Source: JAUZRW01 sp964549915
GTDB taxonomy: Bacteria; Chloroflexota; Anaerolineae; Aggregatilineales; Phototrophicaceae
Length of the DNA: 64,000 nt
Direction of reading: 5' to 3'
Assembly (NCBI GenBank): GCA_964549915.1
Contig: CAZJWX010000015.1
Coordinates: 1 to 64,000 of the forward strand
The notes under the pieces are model-generated. The model ran no database searches and had not been told where the DNA came from. It saw only the letters and a list, made by a program, of their open reading frames with translations. How positions within the stretch are numbered: position 1 is the stretch's first letter; each line of letters begins with the position of its first letter. This document shows positions 51,511 through 60,804 of this stretch, piece by piece. The position numbers were made by a program, and so were the translations under genes.

Positions 51511-52146
51511 ATGAAATTCCTGACTCGCATCCTCTATGAAATCGTTCACTGGCCGTTGCTGGTGATCTGGCGCTGGCAGGGTTGGCGCACCGAACGCCTG
51601 CCCGATGTGCCCAAGATGGTCATCGCTGCTGCGCCGCATACGTCCAATTGGGATTACTATCACGCGCTGATGGCCGCTAATTCGCAGCGCCGCCGCCTGA
51701 ATGTGACGGTCAAGCACACGCTCTTCTTCCCGCCGCTGGGCTGGATTCTGCGCAGCCTCGGTGGGGTACCTATCAATCGCGAGACATCCAGCAATCTGGT
51801 GCAGACGATGGCCCAAACCATCCGCGAAGCGGATCGCATGATGATGGTCTTCACGCCCGAAGGGACGCGCAGCAAGCGCGATTACTGGAAATCCGGCTTT
51901 TACTGGACGGCGCTGGAGGCGGGTGTGCCGATTGTCTCCGCCGCGCCCAATTACAAAGAGAAGCACGTTTACTTCAGCGACGCGATCTATCCCACAGGGG
52001 ACATTGAGGCGGATTTCGAGATCATCAAGGCGCACCAGGAAGCACACGGCTACGGCCTCTATCCCGAACGCGCCAATGAAGTCCGGCTGCGTCCGCGTGC
52101 GAAGCAAGAAGAGACTGCCGAAGCCGAAGTCGAGATTACGGCATAA
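51511..52146 (+). CDS. PlsC-like acyltransferase
   Basis: A 211-residue glycerol-phosphate-type acyltransferase, expected to transfer an acyl group to lysophospholipid-like acceptors at the membrane. The catalytic HxxxxD motif is HTSNWD; the acceptor phosphate-binding motif is TPEGTRS. The N-terminus has an amphipathic/hydrophobic stretch (LTRILYEIVHWPLLVIW). The sequence is nearer to the short MlaF/YihG-like or ornithine-type acyltransferases than to full-length PlsC. ATG 51511 is chosen with AAGGAC upstream. The 3' end overlaps the convergent VOC gene by 11 bp. Confidence 0.85.
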   Translation: MKFLTRILYEIVHWPLLVIWRWQGWRTERLPDVPKMVIAAAPHTSNWDYYHALMAANSQRRRLNVTVKHTLFFPPLGWILRSLGGVPINRETSSNLVQTMAQTIREADRMMMVFTPEGTRSKRDYWKSGFYWTALEAGVPIVSAAPNYKEKHVYFSDAIYPTGDIEADFEIIKAHQEAHGYGLYPERANEVRLRPRAKQEETAEAEVEITA

Positions 52147-52939
52147 GCTGGATGCGGTTTTGTGCCGGATCATGCAGTGAGAGTTGTTCAGCGCTGGTTC
52201 CTGCGCCCTGCTCGCTGGCAATCCCTTGAAAGCGCTGCGGTGTCACATGCAGGTCGAAAGTCGCCAGCCCGAGCGCATCCCCTGGTGCCAGTCCGCGCAC
52301 GCCCCAGGTGTTGATGCCGATGTGGTGGTGGTAGCCGTCGTAAGAGAGAAAGGCTGCCGAACCGAGGTTGAACATCAAGTCCATGCCCAGGATGGACTGG
52401 TAGAAGGCGGCAGCCTGTTGTACATCCGCCACATGCAGGTGGATGTGTCCCATGCGCGTCCCGGTGGGCAAGCCCTCCCAGGTGTCGCTTTCATTGGCTT
52501 CGCGCAGGACGCCTTCCGCGTCCATCGGTAGCGTCGCCAACTGCATCTCTCCGTTGCGGAACCATTCCTCGCGCGGGCGGTCACGGTAGATTTCGATGCC
52601 GTTGCCTTCCGGGTCGGGCAGGTAGAGGGCTTCGCTGACGATGTGATCGCTGGCACCTTGCAAGCGGACGTTGTGTTGCAGCAGATGCCGGAAGCTCAGC
52701 GCCAGATCGCGCCGCGTGGGAAGCAGAATCGCGAAGTGATACAACCCTGTCGTGCCATGATAGCGTTTGCGTTCAGGCGATTGCGTCAGCGCCAGCAACG
52801 GTTCGCCGTCTTCTACGCCCAGGGTGGCGCTCTCTTCGTCGCGATCCAGCGTGCGCAGCCCGATGATGCCCTCATAGAAGCCCTGCATCGTTTCCAGTTC
52901 CGCAACCCACAGATGCACCGTGCTGATTCTCGCTGTCAT
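52136..52939 (-). CDS. VOC-superfamily protein, CatE-like (glyoxalase/dioxygenase)
   Basis: A 267-residue protein of two paired beta-alpha-beta modules, similar to CatE and type I extradiol dioxygenases. The first half keeps candidate metal ligands H9 (STVHLWV), H68 (LYHFAIL) and E116 (NGIEIYRD). In the second half the Glu expected at the end is Gln (NRIQLMP), though GHIHLHV and YHHHIGINTW are present. So either the first half carries the metal site or this is a non-catalytic variant. The substrate is unknown. ATG 52939 is chosen, with GAGGGGG upstream. Confidence 0.8.
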   Translation of the reverse strand: MTARISTVHLWVAELETMQGFYEGIIGLRTLDRDEESATLGVEDGEPLLALTQSPERKRYHGTTGLYHFAILLPTRRDLALSFRHLLQHNVRLQGASDHIVSEALYLPDPEGNGIEIYRDRPREEWFRNGEMQLATLPMDAEGVLREANESDTWEGLPTGTRMGHIHLHVADVQQAAAFYQSILGMDLMFNLGSAAFLSYDGYHHHIGINTWGVRGLAPGDALGLATFDLHVTPQRFQGIASEQGAGTSAEQLSLHDPAQNRIQLMP

Positions 52940-53068
52940 GCTGATTCCCCCTCTCGTATCTGGATGCGCAATCAACCCTGCTCATTGAACTCATTGTCGC
53001 ATTCATGACGTCTCGTATTTGTCAGGTAGACCCGTGTGGTCTCCCCAGGTGGCGATGAGGCGCTTAGT

Positions 53069-53731
53069 TTACTCCGCCGCGAAGCCGTTCTTGTTGTGTG
53101 TGCCGTCGCAGAAGGGTTTGCTGCTGGAGCCACCGCAGCGGCAGAGGAAGGTCTTGCTGCCGCTGTAGATCACGCTGCCATCGGCATCCGCAATGGTCAG
53201 GTTGCCCTGCAATTCCAGCGGGCCGTTCGCGTGGGCGATGATGCGCAGCTTACCGCCCTCCTCGGCGCTGGCTTCGCGCACCGGGGCGACGGTCTCGGCG
53301 GTGAACCCGGTCTCTTTGTGTGTGTTATCGCAGAAGGGCTTGTGTTCGGAAGCACCGCAGCGGCAAAGGGTGGCGCGGGTCTCCTGTTTGATGTTCACGC
53401 CAGCAGCTTCGATTTGCAGATCACCCACCAGTTGCAACGGCCCGTTCTCCCAGAGGATGACGCGGTTGGTCTCCGGGATGGCTTCGGCTGCGCCGCCGTC
53501 CTTGCGCTCGAAGTGCAGCGCACCGGAGGGACAGCTTGCGATCACCTCAGCGGCACGATCTGCGCTCGCGCCATCCGGGTTGATCCAGGGACGCTTTTTG
53601 ACATCGAAGACTTCGCTCAGGCGGTTGACGCAGTTTTCGGCATGGATGCAGCGCTTCAGGCTGAAGGTGATGTCTATGTCTTCCCCGGTGTACTTCCGAT
53701 CCTGGTCTTTCCCGGTGTATACGTCGCTCAT
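53069..53731 (-). CDS. Iron-sulfur protein: Fer4_19-like domain plus two CDGSH domains
   Basis: A 220-residue protein. The N-terminal 75 residues look like a divergent single-cluster ferredoxin-type domain (SLKRCIHAENCVNRLSEVFD ... ASCPSGALHFE). Two CDGSH domains follow, with ligands in CRCGASEHKPFCDNTH and CRCGGSSSKPFCDGTH: the C-x-C-x9-C-x3-H pattern of [2Fe-2S] clusters bound by three Cys and one His. Such proteins carry electrons or sense redox; double CDGSH with the Fer4_19 domain is a known but uncommon arrangement. There is no membrane helix. ATG 53731 is preceded by GAGACC. It stands between VOC and rny. Confidence 0.92.
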   Translation of the reverse strand: MSDVYTGKDQDRKYTGEDIDITFSLKRCIHAENCVNRLSEVFDVKKRPWINPDGASADRAAEVIASCPSGALHFERKDGGAAEAIPETNRVILWENGPLQLVGDLQIEAAGVNIKQETRATLCRCGASEHKPFCDNTHKETGFTAETVAPVREASAEEGGKLRIIAHANGPLELQGNLTIADADGSVIYSGSKTFLCRCGGSSSKPFCDGTHNKNGFAAE

Positions 53732-53866
53732 GATGTGAGGGTCTCCCAGCGTTGTGAATATGTATGATGACGATGGCGGAGGACGGCGAGAGCGAGCGGG
53801 ACGCTCCCCTGGGGGCTGTGGCGGTGGATCGGGCGAGGCCGTATCCCTTGCAGGTCGCTGCGAAGC

Positions 53867-53890
53867 GGGGGCAGTTCAGCAACCGCCCCC
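53867..53890 (-). terminator. Terminator-like hairpin after rny
   Basis: On the minus strand GGGGGCGGTT and AACTGCCCCC form a 10-bp stem (one G-U) around GCTG, 13 bp past the rny stop. No T-run follows, so termination is uncertain. Confidence 0.4.
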
Positions 53891-53903
53891 AGGGACCACA
53901 AGA

Positions 53904-55490
53904 TCATTTGGCGTATTCGACGGAGCGAGTCTCACGGATGACATGGACTTTGATCTGCCCCGGGTACTGCATGCTCTCTTCAATCTGCTTGGCGATGCTG
54001 CGCGAGAGTTCGTGTGCTGCCAGGTCATCGACTTCTTCCGGGCGCACGATGATGCGCACTTCGCGGCCTGCCTGCAGTGCGTAACTCTGCTCCACACCGT
54101 TGAAGCCGTTGGCGATCTCTTCCAGCGCCTTCACACGTTTGATGTAGTTCTCCAGGCTTTCGCGGCGGGCACCCGGACGCGCCCCGGAGATGGCATCGGC
54201 AGCCTCCACGAGGTAGGCTTCGACGCAGGTTTTCTCCACTTCATGGTGGTGTGCTGCCACGCAGTTGACCACGCTGGGATGCACGCCGTAGCGCTGTAGA
54301 ATCTCTGCGCCGATCAGGGCATGGGTGCCTTCCGTATTGTGATCGACGGCCTTGCCGATGTCGTGCATCAGGCCGCCTGCCTTGGCGATTTGCACATCCG
54401 CGCCCAGTTCATAGGCCATCATCCCGGCGAGGTGCGCCGTCTCGATGGCGTGGGCGTGCTGGTTCTGCCCGTAGCTGGTGCGGAACTTCAACTGACCGAG
54501 CAGGCGGATGATTTCCGGGTGCAGGCCGTGAATGCCCGTCTCGTAGGCGGCGCGTTCCCCTTCTTCGCGGACGGTCTTATCGACCTCGACGCGGGTATCT
54601 TCCACCAATTTTTCGATGCGTGCCGGGTGGATGCGCCCGTCGGTGACGAGCTTGGCCATCGTCTGCTTGGCGACTTCGCGCCGTACAGGGTCGAAGCTGC
54701 TGATGGTGATGGCTTCCGGCGTATCATCAACGATCACATCAACGCCCGTCGCCAGTTCGAAGGCGCGGATGTTGCGCCCATTGCGCCCGATGATGCGTCC
54801 CTTCATGTCATCGCTGGGGAGCGGCACCACGCTCACGGCGATTTCGCTGACGTGTTCGCTGGCGAGGCGCTGCACGGCCATCGAGACGATGCTGCGGGCG
54901 CGTTTATCCGCCTCTTCGTGGGCTTCGGCTTCTACCTGGCGGATGGTGCGGGCGATGTCGTTGCGGGCCTCTTGCTCCGCCCGTGCCAGGACTTCCTCGC
55001 GGGCTTCATCGACTGTCATCTGCGCGATGCGCTGCATCTCTTCGAACTGCTGCTCTTCGGCTTTTGCCAACTCGTTCTGCTTCTTATCCAGATTGCTCTG
55101 GCGCTTGTTCAGGTTCTGCTCGCGCTGCTCCAGGCGTTCCTGCCGCCGATCAATATCCTCGGCGCGTTTATCCAGCCCCTCGCGGCGGCGCTGCAAACCG
55201 TTCTCTTCGCGATCCAGTTCCTGACGGCGGCGGCTGATGTTCTCCTCCGCCTCTTCCAGCCGCAGCCGCACTTTGCGCTCGGCATCGTTCACCGCTGCTC
55301 TGGCTTTCTCTTCGGCGTCTTCCAGCACCTGCCGGGCTTCTTCCTGTGCGCGTGTGACGGCGCTCTCGCCCTCGGCCTTCTGCTGTTCCAACAAGTTCGC
55401 GCGCCCGGTGGCACGCCCGATCAGATAGCCGAACGCCAGCGCTAACAGCCCGACGACGACCGCAATTCCTGCCACAAGTATGGGATCCAT
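53904..55490 (-). CDS. rny: Ribonuclease Y
   Basis: A 528-residue endoribonuclease that starts mRNA decay. The N-terminal membrane helix (ILVAGIAVVVGLLALAFGYL) anchors a long coiled coil (residues about 30-200, rich in Glu, Arg and Gln). A KH domain follows (GRIIGRNGRNIRAFE), then the HD domain with HDIGKAVD and HHHEVE as metal sites. Length and order are standard. ATG 55490. It is followed on the same strand, after about 170 bp, by the CDGSH gene; recX precedes it by about 120 bp. Confidence 0.97.
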   Translation of the reverse strand: MDPILVAGIAVVVGLLALAFGYLIGRATGRANLLEQQKAEGESAVTRAQEEARQVLEDAEEKARAAVNDAERKVRLRLEEAEENISRRRQELDREENGLQRRREGLDKRAEDIDRRQERLEQREQNLNKRQSNLDKKQNELAKAEEQQFEEMQRIAQMTVDEAREEVLARAEQEARNDIARTIRQVEAEAHEEADKRARSIVSMAVQRLASEHVSEIAVSVVPLPSDDMKGRIIGRNGRNIRAFELATGVDVIVDDTPEAITISSFDPVRREVAKQTMAKLVTDGRIHPARIEKLVEDTRVEVDKTVREEGERAAYETGIHGLHPEIIRLLGQLKFRTSYGQNQHAHAIETAHLAGMMAYELGADVQIAKAGGLMHDIGKAVDHNTEGTHALIGAEILQRYGVHPSVVNCVAAHHHEVEKTCVEAYLVEAADAISGARPGARRESLENYIKRVKALEEIANGFNGVEQSYALQAGREVRIIVRPEEVDDLAAHELSRSIAKQIEESMQYPGQIKVHVIRETRSVEYAK

Positions 55491-55608
55491 AGTCTCTGTC
55501 CGGCGATACAGCCGCTGCCTTCGCAGCGCGTCTATCCCCGTTTCTCCTTTCCGTCGAATTCACCAACAACCACAGCACAAGATGTCGTCGTGGCGATACC
55601 AATACGCT

Positions 55609-56274
55609 TCACTCCCAGTCCGAGTCCGGCTCGGCGAAGTACTGCTCATCTTCGGCTTCAATGTCCTCGATCAACGACTCCAGCGCGCGATTCGCCGCCT
55701 CGTAGCCGAAGCCACGCCGCTGCAAGAACGCGCCGACCTTCTGTTTGAACTCGCGCTGGCTCACCCCGCGCATGCGGCGCACGCGAGCCTCGGCAGCTTC
55801 GTAGGCTGCCAGACGTTCATCCAGCAGGTCATCCAGCACTTCGTTGATGAGGGAATCCGCGATGCCCTTTTGCCGCAGTTCATATTGCAGAGCGCGGCGT
55901 CCGCGCGGGCGATTGCGCAGGCGATCTTCCACCCAGAAGCGGGCGAATTGTCGATCATCCAGATAGCCCAGGCGGTTCAGGCGAGTGATGGCGGCTTCGA
56001 TGGCGGCTTCAGAAAACTCTTTCTCGCCCAGCCGGGTGCGGATTTCTCCGGTGCTGCGCGGGCGGTAGGAGAGCAGATTCACAGCTTGTTCCACCGCTTT
56101 TTCGATGGCATCACGTTCTTGTAGTTCGGCGAGGTCTTCCGGACTGAGTTCCTGCCCGATGCGCAGTTGTGCCGCGTCCACTTCGTTGAGGCCGAACGCA
56201 AATTCGCCGTCCATGTAGACGTTGACCCGTTCGGCATTTTTCTTCTGGCGCTGCAGCCGCGTTACCTTCGGCAT
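55609..56274 (-). CDS. recX: Regulatory protein RecX
   Basis: A 221-residue RecX, which modulates RecA filament activity. The three-helix repeats are seen: NLLSYRPRSTGEIRTRLGEK, LNRLGYLDDRQFARFWVEDRL, and the central RGRRALQYELRQKGI. The N-terminal VNVYMDGEFAFGLNEVDA is the usual beta region of longer RecX proteins. The acidic tail (EDIEAEDEQYFAEPDSD) is a local feature. ATG 56274. recA is not in the window; it usually precedes recX. Confidence 0.93.
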   Translation of the reverse strand: MPKVTRLQRQKKNAERVNVYMDGEFAFGLNEVDAAQLRIGQELSPEDLAELQERDAIEKAVEQAVNLLSYRPRSTGEIRTRLGEKEFSEAAIEAAITRLNRLGYLDDRQFARFWVEDRLRNRPRGRRALQYELRQKGIADSLINEVLDDLLDERLAAYEAAEARVRRMRGVSQREFKQKVGAFLQRRGFGYEAANRALESLIEDIEAEDEQYFAEPDSDWE

Positions 56275-56944
56275 CGGGTTTCATCCTGGAATCACAAAAG
56301 CCGCGTTTCCATGGTGGACAACACGGCTGGTGGAGCGCGACAACACGCGATTGCGGTTTCATTCGTCGTCAGGTAGGAACCGCAGCGCAGGTTCACAAAA
56401 CCGTCCGGCAGGGATGATGATGCCCACTACCGAATCACTATCTCATATCGGAAGAACCTGTACTGTCTTTTTGCGTTCCCATGGCTGATCGTTGTTGCTC
56501 ACGGTAACGGAGCCAGAAAATCCGGTTTTGATCCCTCGCCCGTAGGCGACCAGGGTGTGTTGTCATTGCGATCCCCAGCGACAGACATGCTGTCCTCATC
56601 TGGGTGCTGCCTCAAAAGCCGATTTCGTTCACGTATGCCAAATGCCTCTGAGAAACAGCGTTGCGTATTTCGGTATCGGTTGGCATTGCCAACGACGACA
56701 TTTCACAGTTTTGCTCACTCAAAACAATATACGAAAATGCAAATCATCGCAAGTCTTGCGGCGGTCGGTCGTGGGGCAGCGCATCAATGCCAAACGCAAC
56801 ACAGGCCGAATCGAAATGAGGGTCAGACGGAGACGGCTTCTGGACGCAGCGATACGCATGGCAGGCGGATTTTGCTGCCCCTTGACCAACCCCGGCACGC
56901 GGAAGATGATGGTGCGCGGCGTGGTAAAACGAGAGGGACTCCCA
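56275..56944. other. 670-bp intergenic region
   Basis: It lies between divergent recX and the sulfotransferase-like gene. Frames open in it (from 56555) have no protein-like character and only extend the downstream gene. I see no RNA gene, clear promoter or repeat here. Confidence 0.4.
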
Positions 56945-57733
56945 ATGGGGCTGGTGCAGAAGGCGCAAAAGTGGACGAGCAATACCTGGCGGCTCTATGT
57001 GCGCGGCGAACTGCCGACGGCGATTTACTCGGCGGGGCGCGTGGGATCAACGGCGCTGCTGGCCTCGTTGGAAACGGCGGGGGTCTTCGTCTTCAAGCCG
57101 GAGATGATCGCCAACCCACAGCAGCGCAAGCAGTACGGCAACGCGGCCTGGTTCTACGATCATGTGCTGCAACCGCGCCGCCCCGCCCGCATCATCACCC
57201 TGGTGCGTGATCCGCTGGCGCAGATGGTCACGGAGTATTTCACCAAACTGCCCTGGATGACCGGAGAACGCCGCACCTGGGAGACGAAATCCACCGCTGA
57301 ACTGATCGACCTGTTTAACACGGCCTATTTCGCCGAAGGGCGGCATCATGGGCGACTGAACTGGTTCGAAGACGAATTTCAGCGGACTCTGGGTGTGGAC
57401 GCCTACGCACAGCCGTTCGCTGCCGAGCAAGGCTACACCCGCTTCCGCAGCGAACCCTACGACATCCTCATCGCGCAGCTTGAACTCCCCAACGAGGAGC
57501 GCGAGCGCCTGATCGGCGAATTTCTGGGCATTCCTGACCTGCGCATTGTGCGCGGTAACGAGAGCGAGGCCAAGCCCTACGCCGCCGCCTATGCCGCTTT
57601 CAAGGAGCAGCTTGTCGTCACGCCGCAGAATCTGGAGACGGTGTACAGCAGCCGCTACGCCACCCATTTCTACAGCGCGGATTTCATCGCGCAGCAGCGG
57701 GCACGCTGGGGCGGGCGCACCGGAAAGCGCTGA
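56945..57733 (+). CDS. Sulfotransferase-like/capsular polysaccharide-type protein
   Basis: A 262-residue protein. A P-loop-like IYSAGRVGSTALLASLE near the N-terminus fits the 5'-phosphosulfate loop of sulfotransferases or the putative capsular polysaccharide synthesis family; RIITLVRDPLAQMVTEYF matches the 3'-phosphate loop with Arg-Asp-Pro. Acceptor cannot be told. ATG 56945 with GAGAGGG upstream is preferred; the open frame back to 56555 is not convincing. It may modify surface glycans together with the other sugar genes of the window. Confidence 0.75.
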   Translation: MGLVQKAQKWTSNTWRLYVRGELPTAIYSAGRVGSTALLASLETAGVFVFKPEMIANPQQRKQYGNAAWFYDHVLQPRRPARIITLVRDPLAQMVTEYFTKLPWMTGERRTWETKSTAELIDLFNTAYFAEGRHHGRLNWFEDEFQRTLGVDAYAQPFAAEQGYTRFRSEPYDILIAQLELPNEERERLIGEFLGIPDLRIVRGNESEAKPYAAAYAAFKEQLVVTPQNLETVYSSRYATHFYSADFIAQQRARWGGRTGKR

Positions 57734-58061
57734 TACCTTGCGCCGAAATTCCTATTTGCCACAATCCCACACCCCATGCATAATGAAAGCCGTTATCAAA
57801 AACGCGCTCAATACCCCTAGATTGACCTATGGGGATGTAGAGCGCGGCGCGTAAGCGCGTTGTTTGGTATACTATTGTCCGTGACCACGACGCAGCGATC
57901 CACATTCGCGCCGGGGCATCGGCGCATACTGCCAGAGGCGACGTCAGACGATCCTCGGATCGCAGCGCTGTTGACGGCAGAAGCCCCCAGCCTTAGCTGT
58001 GGGGAGTATGTCACTGACGGTAGATCGTTTTGCGAAACGGCATTCATGAAGGGGTATCCGC
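57734..58061. other. 328-bp intergenic region with nested hairpin
   Basis: No gene is seen. CGCGCTC (57803-57809) pairs with GAGCGCG (57840-57846), and inside it CCCC (57814-57817) with GGGG (57831-57834), giving a 44-base nested stem. There is no T-run behind it. A TATACT box follows near 57869 without a convincing -35. Confidence 0.4.
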
Positions 58062-58973
58062 TTGCGTTTGCTTCGTATTCTTGCACTCCTGGCCCTACTT
58101 GTGGCTTTCAGCGCCGCCTGTTCATCCGAGCCAAACACATCCGCATCCCAGCCCGAAAACCCGCAGTCCGACACGGAAGTTGGATCGCAGCCGACTCAGG
58201 TGCCAGATGAGTCCGCGCCAGCGGGGGAACCCGTCGCGACGGTCAACGGCGTGCCCATCACACGCGCCAGCTATGACCGGGCGCTGTCGCGGGCACAGGC
58301 CATCAGCAGCGTGGCAGATCAAGCAGCCCTGCGCCGCCAGGTGCTGGAAACGCTCATCGAGCAGGAGTTGATCGCCCAGGCCGCGCCGGAACTGGGGGTG
58401 ACGGTCACCGATGAGGACGTGCAGGCGGAAATGGAAGCCCTGCGCGAACTGACTGAATCCGACGAAGAATGGCAGGCCTTCCTGGAACTGAACGGTTACA
58501 CAGAGGCCGAGATGTTCGCAGCACAGCGTGACCTGCTCATCACCCAGCGCGTGCGCGATGTATTGATGGAACCCTTCTCCGGGGAAGTCTTGCAAGTCAA
58601 TGCGCGGCACATCGTCGTGCGCACCGAGGCCGAGGCGCAAGAAGTGCTCGATCGTCTGGAGGCGGGTGAGGGTTTCGCGACACTGGCAGCGGAATATTCG
58701 ATTGACAGCACGACTCGCGAGTTCGGCGGCAACCTGGGCTGGTTTGCGCGTGACGAACTGCTGCAACCAGAGCTTGAGAACGTCGCCTTTGAACTGGAAG
58801 TGGGGCAAATGGCTGGCCCGATTCAGACGAGCCTCGGCTACCACATCTTGCAGACGATGGACAGAGAAGAGCGCCCGGTGGAGCCAGAACGCCTGAGCGT
58901 GCTCGCTGAGAGCGTCTTCAACAACTGGCTGGAAGGGCTGCGCGGCAACGCCAACATCCAGCGCTTCATCTGA
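58062..58973 (+). CDS. Parvulin-type peptidyl-prolyl isomerase lipoprotein (SurA/PrsA-like)
   Basis: A 303-residue lipoprotein chaperone. Signal peptide LLRILALLALLVAF and lipobox SAAC put Cys 20 or so on the outer face of the membrane. The SurA_N-like helical part (ATVNGVPITRASYDRALSRA) leads to a parvulin domain at about 175-275: NARHIVVRTEAEAQEVLDRL, FATLAAEYSIDS, FGGNLGWFARDEL, and GPIQTSLGYHILQ. It should help fold exported proteins. The start is TTG 58062, with AAGGGG nine bases upstream; no ATG fits. Confidence 0.9.
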   Translation: MRLLRILALLALLVAFSAACSSEPNTSASQPENPQSDTEVGSQPTQVPDESAPAGEPVATVNGVPITRASYDRALSRAQAISSVADQAALRRQVLETLIEQELIAQAAPELGVTVTDEDVQAEMEALRELTESDEEWQAFLELNGYTEAEMFAAQRDLLITQRVRDVLMEPFSGEVLQVNARHIVVRTEAEAQEVLDRLEAGEGFATLAAEYSIDSTTREFGGNLGWFARDELLQPELENVAFELEVGQMAGPIQTSLGYHILQTMDREERPVEPERLSVLAESVFNNWLEGLRGNANIQRFI

Positions 58974-59085
58974 TGTTGATGATGGCGACGGGGCATCGCA
59001 GGCTGCAATGAGGGGACGTGTTGCGGCTGCGCCGAGACGCCACGCCTACGTATCGTGAGGGTTCAATCAACCGCCGGAGGGCGTC

Positions 59086-59862
59086 ATGCGAAGTGGAACC
59101 AGTCAGGTCTACAATATCATCAGCATTGTCTTCCTGGCGCTGAGCGGGGTGGCGATTGTGGTATTTGCCATCTTGCTGCTGCGTCCTGTGCCACAGGCAG
59201 AAGATGTCGCCGCGCTGCCGACGCGCTTCGTGCCCCCCACCGCGACGGCGACTTTCACGCCCAGCACGACGCCGACCCCCACGCGCACGCCCTTCCCGAC
59301 GCTGCCGCCAACGGAGACCGCGACGAATACGCCTGTCCCCAGCGACACGCCCACGCCCTCGCTGACTCCCACCATCGGTGCATCGCCCACTGCGACCATC
59401 ACCAATACGCCGACGATGACGTTCACTCCGGCGGAGACGGATACGCCGACACCCACCGCCACCCCCACTGGCCCGACGCCGACGGTTCCGCCGCCGCTGC
59501 CCTTCGCGCTGCTGACGGAGCCGACCTACACGCAGAATACCTTCAATTCGGCGGGATGTTCCTGGCAGGGGATCGGTGGGCAGGTGCTGGGGATCAATGA
59601 ACAGCCCTACACTGGCCCGCAGCTTGTGGTGCATGTCTACACGGCGCAGCAAGAATTCCCGCGCGTGAACACGGGCACCAACTCGGTCTACGGCCCCGCT
59701 GGCTTCGAAGTGGCCGTCGCGCAGCAGTTGATCCCCAATACGACTTATTTCGTCGATCTGGAGACGGTCAACGGCACCAAGATTGCGCCGACCGTGCAGG
59801 TTACCTTCCCTGGAACTTGCGACCGCAACGTGGCGATCCTGACCTATGTGCAGTTACGCTGA
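59086..59862 (+). CDS. Membrane-anchored protein with Thr/Pro linker and shared C-terminal domain (first paralogue)
   Basis: A 258-residue protein. A membrane helix (VYNIISIVFLALSGVAIVVF) at the N-terminus is followed by about 100 residues of Thr/Pro-rich linker (TATATFTPSTTPTPTRTPFP). The last 110 residues form a domain with GCSWQGIGGQVLGINEQPY, a beta body, and CDRNVAILTYVQLR. The next gene ends with the same domain (GCNWWSIAGTVTDAEGQALD ... CDGNITVVNFVQVR). Two cysteines at conserved places may pair. Fold looks like a carboxypeptidase-regulatory or transthyretin-like sandwich (inference). It is 18 bp ahead of its paralogue. Confidence 0.78.
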   Translation: MRSGTSQVYNIISIVFLALSGVAIVVFAILLLRPVPQAEDVAALPTRFVPPTATATFTPSTTPTPTRTPFPTLPPTETATNTPVPSDTPTPSLTPTIGASPTATITNTPTMTFTPAETDTPTPTATPTGPTPTVPPPLPFALLTEPTYTQNTFNSAGCSWQGIGGQVLGINEQPYTGPQLVVHVYTAQQEFPRVNTGTNSVYGPAGFEVAVAQQLIPNTTYFVDLETVNGTKIAPTVQVTFPGTCDRNVAILTYVQLR

Positions 59863-59880
59863 TTGCAGCGAGAACCTGGC

Positions 59881-60804
59881 ATGAGCGACGAGAACGAAAA
59901 ACGTGTCCGGCGGATGCGGCACGGGGATCGCAGAGATGCCTTGCCACGCACGGACCTACAATTCCCAGCGGATGACGGAGACGACGACGCCCCCGGCGAA
60001 TTCGACCTGGACTCGCTGCCGCTGCCGGAAGAAGACTCCGAGGCGCTCTCCGCATTGTCGAACCTGCCGGACGAAGCGTTTCGCCCACCTGTGATTACGC
60101 CGCGCGAAGAGCGCATGCCCCTGCTGACGCGCCCAGACGAACCAGCGCCGGAAGCGGTTCCCGCCGCAGCCGAAGTGCCCGTACCCGCAAGACCACGACG
60201 CGGATGGCTCTATAACCTGCTGACGCTGCTCTTCTTGCTGCTGACGGTCGCATCCGTGATCTGGGTTGCGCTGGTGTGGATGGAGCCACAGGGCAGCCTG
60301 AATCCCTTCCCGCCTCCGGTGCGCTATGCATACATCACTGCAACGCCGCCGGGTGCCGCGCAATCGGCGCTGCCCACCCCCGACGAATCCGGGCAAATCG
60401 TGATTGTCGCCACGCAGACCCCGCCGCCGGGTGCCACGCCCACCGAGTCGCTCTATCCCTTCGTCGTGCAGGAGCCGATCTTCTACGCGCCCAATGAGAA
60501 CGACCTGGGATGCAATTGGTGGAGCATTGCCGGGACGGTGACCGACGCCGAGGGCCAAGCCCTGGACGGCTACCGGGTGCGCATCACGGGCGAAGGGCTG
60601 GACGAAGTGGCCTTCAGCGGGGCGGCACGGGCCTTCGGCGAAGGGGGCTATGAACTGCCGCTGGTAGGTGCCCCGCGCGAGGCGGATTTCGTGGTACAGC
60701 TTTTCAGCCCACAGGAAGCCCCCCTCTCGGAGCCGATTCCGGTCACGACTCGCGCGGATTGCGACGGTAACATCACTGTGGTCAACTTCGTGCAGGTACG
60801 CTGA
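59881..60804 (+). CDS. Membrane-anchored protein with shared C-terminal domain (second paralogue)
   Basis: A 307-residue protein. A cytoplasmic acidic N-terminus of about 105 residues (PADDGDDDAPGEFDLDSLPL) precedes a membrane helix (LLTLLFLLLTVASVIWVALV). A short Pro/Thr linker leads to the same C-terminal domain as in the upstream gene, including ALDGYRVRITGEG and the final CDGNITVVNFVQVR. The acidic inner region could contact cytosolic partners. ATG 59881. The two genes surely arose by duplication and are cotranscribed. Confidence 0.78.
   Translation: MSDENEKRVRRMRHGDRRDALPRTDLQFPADDGDDDAPGEFDLDSLPLPEEDSEALSALSNLPDEAFRPPVITPREERMPLLTRPDEPAPEAVPAAAEVPVPARPRRGWLYNLLTLLFLLLTVASVIWVALVWMEPQGSLNPFPPPVRYAYITATPPGAAQSALPTPDESGQIVIVATQTPPPGATPTESLYPFVVQEPIFYAPNENDLGCNWWSIAGTVTDAEGQALDGYRVRITGEGLDEVAFSGAARAFGEGGYELPLVGAPREADFVVQLFSPQEAPLSEPIPVTTRADCDGNITVVNFVQVR

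Noticed and set aside
56555..56944. 130-codon upstream extension of the sulfotransferase-like gene
   Set aside because: Low-quality sequence rich in Arg and Cys. The GAGAGGG site and ATG 56945 give a normal N-terminus.
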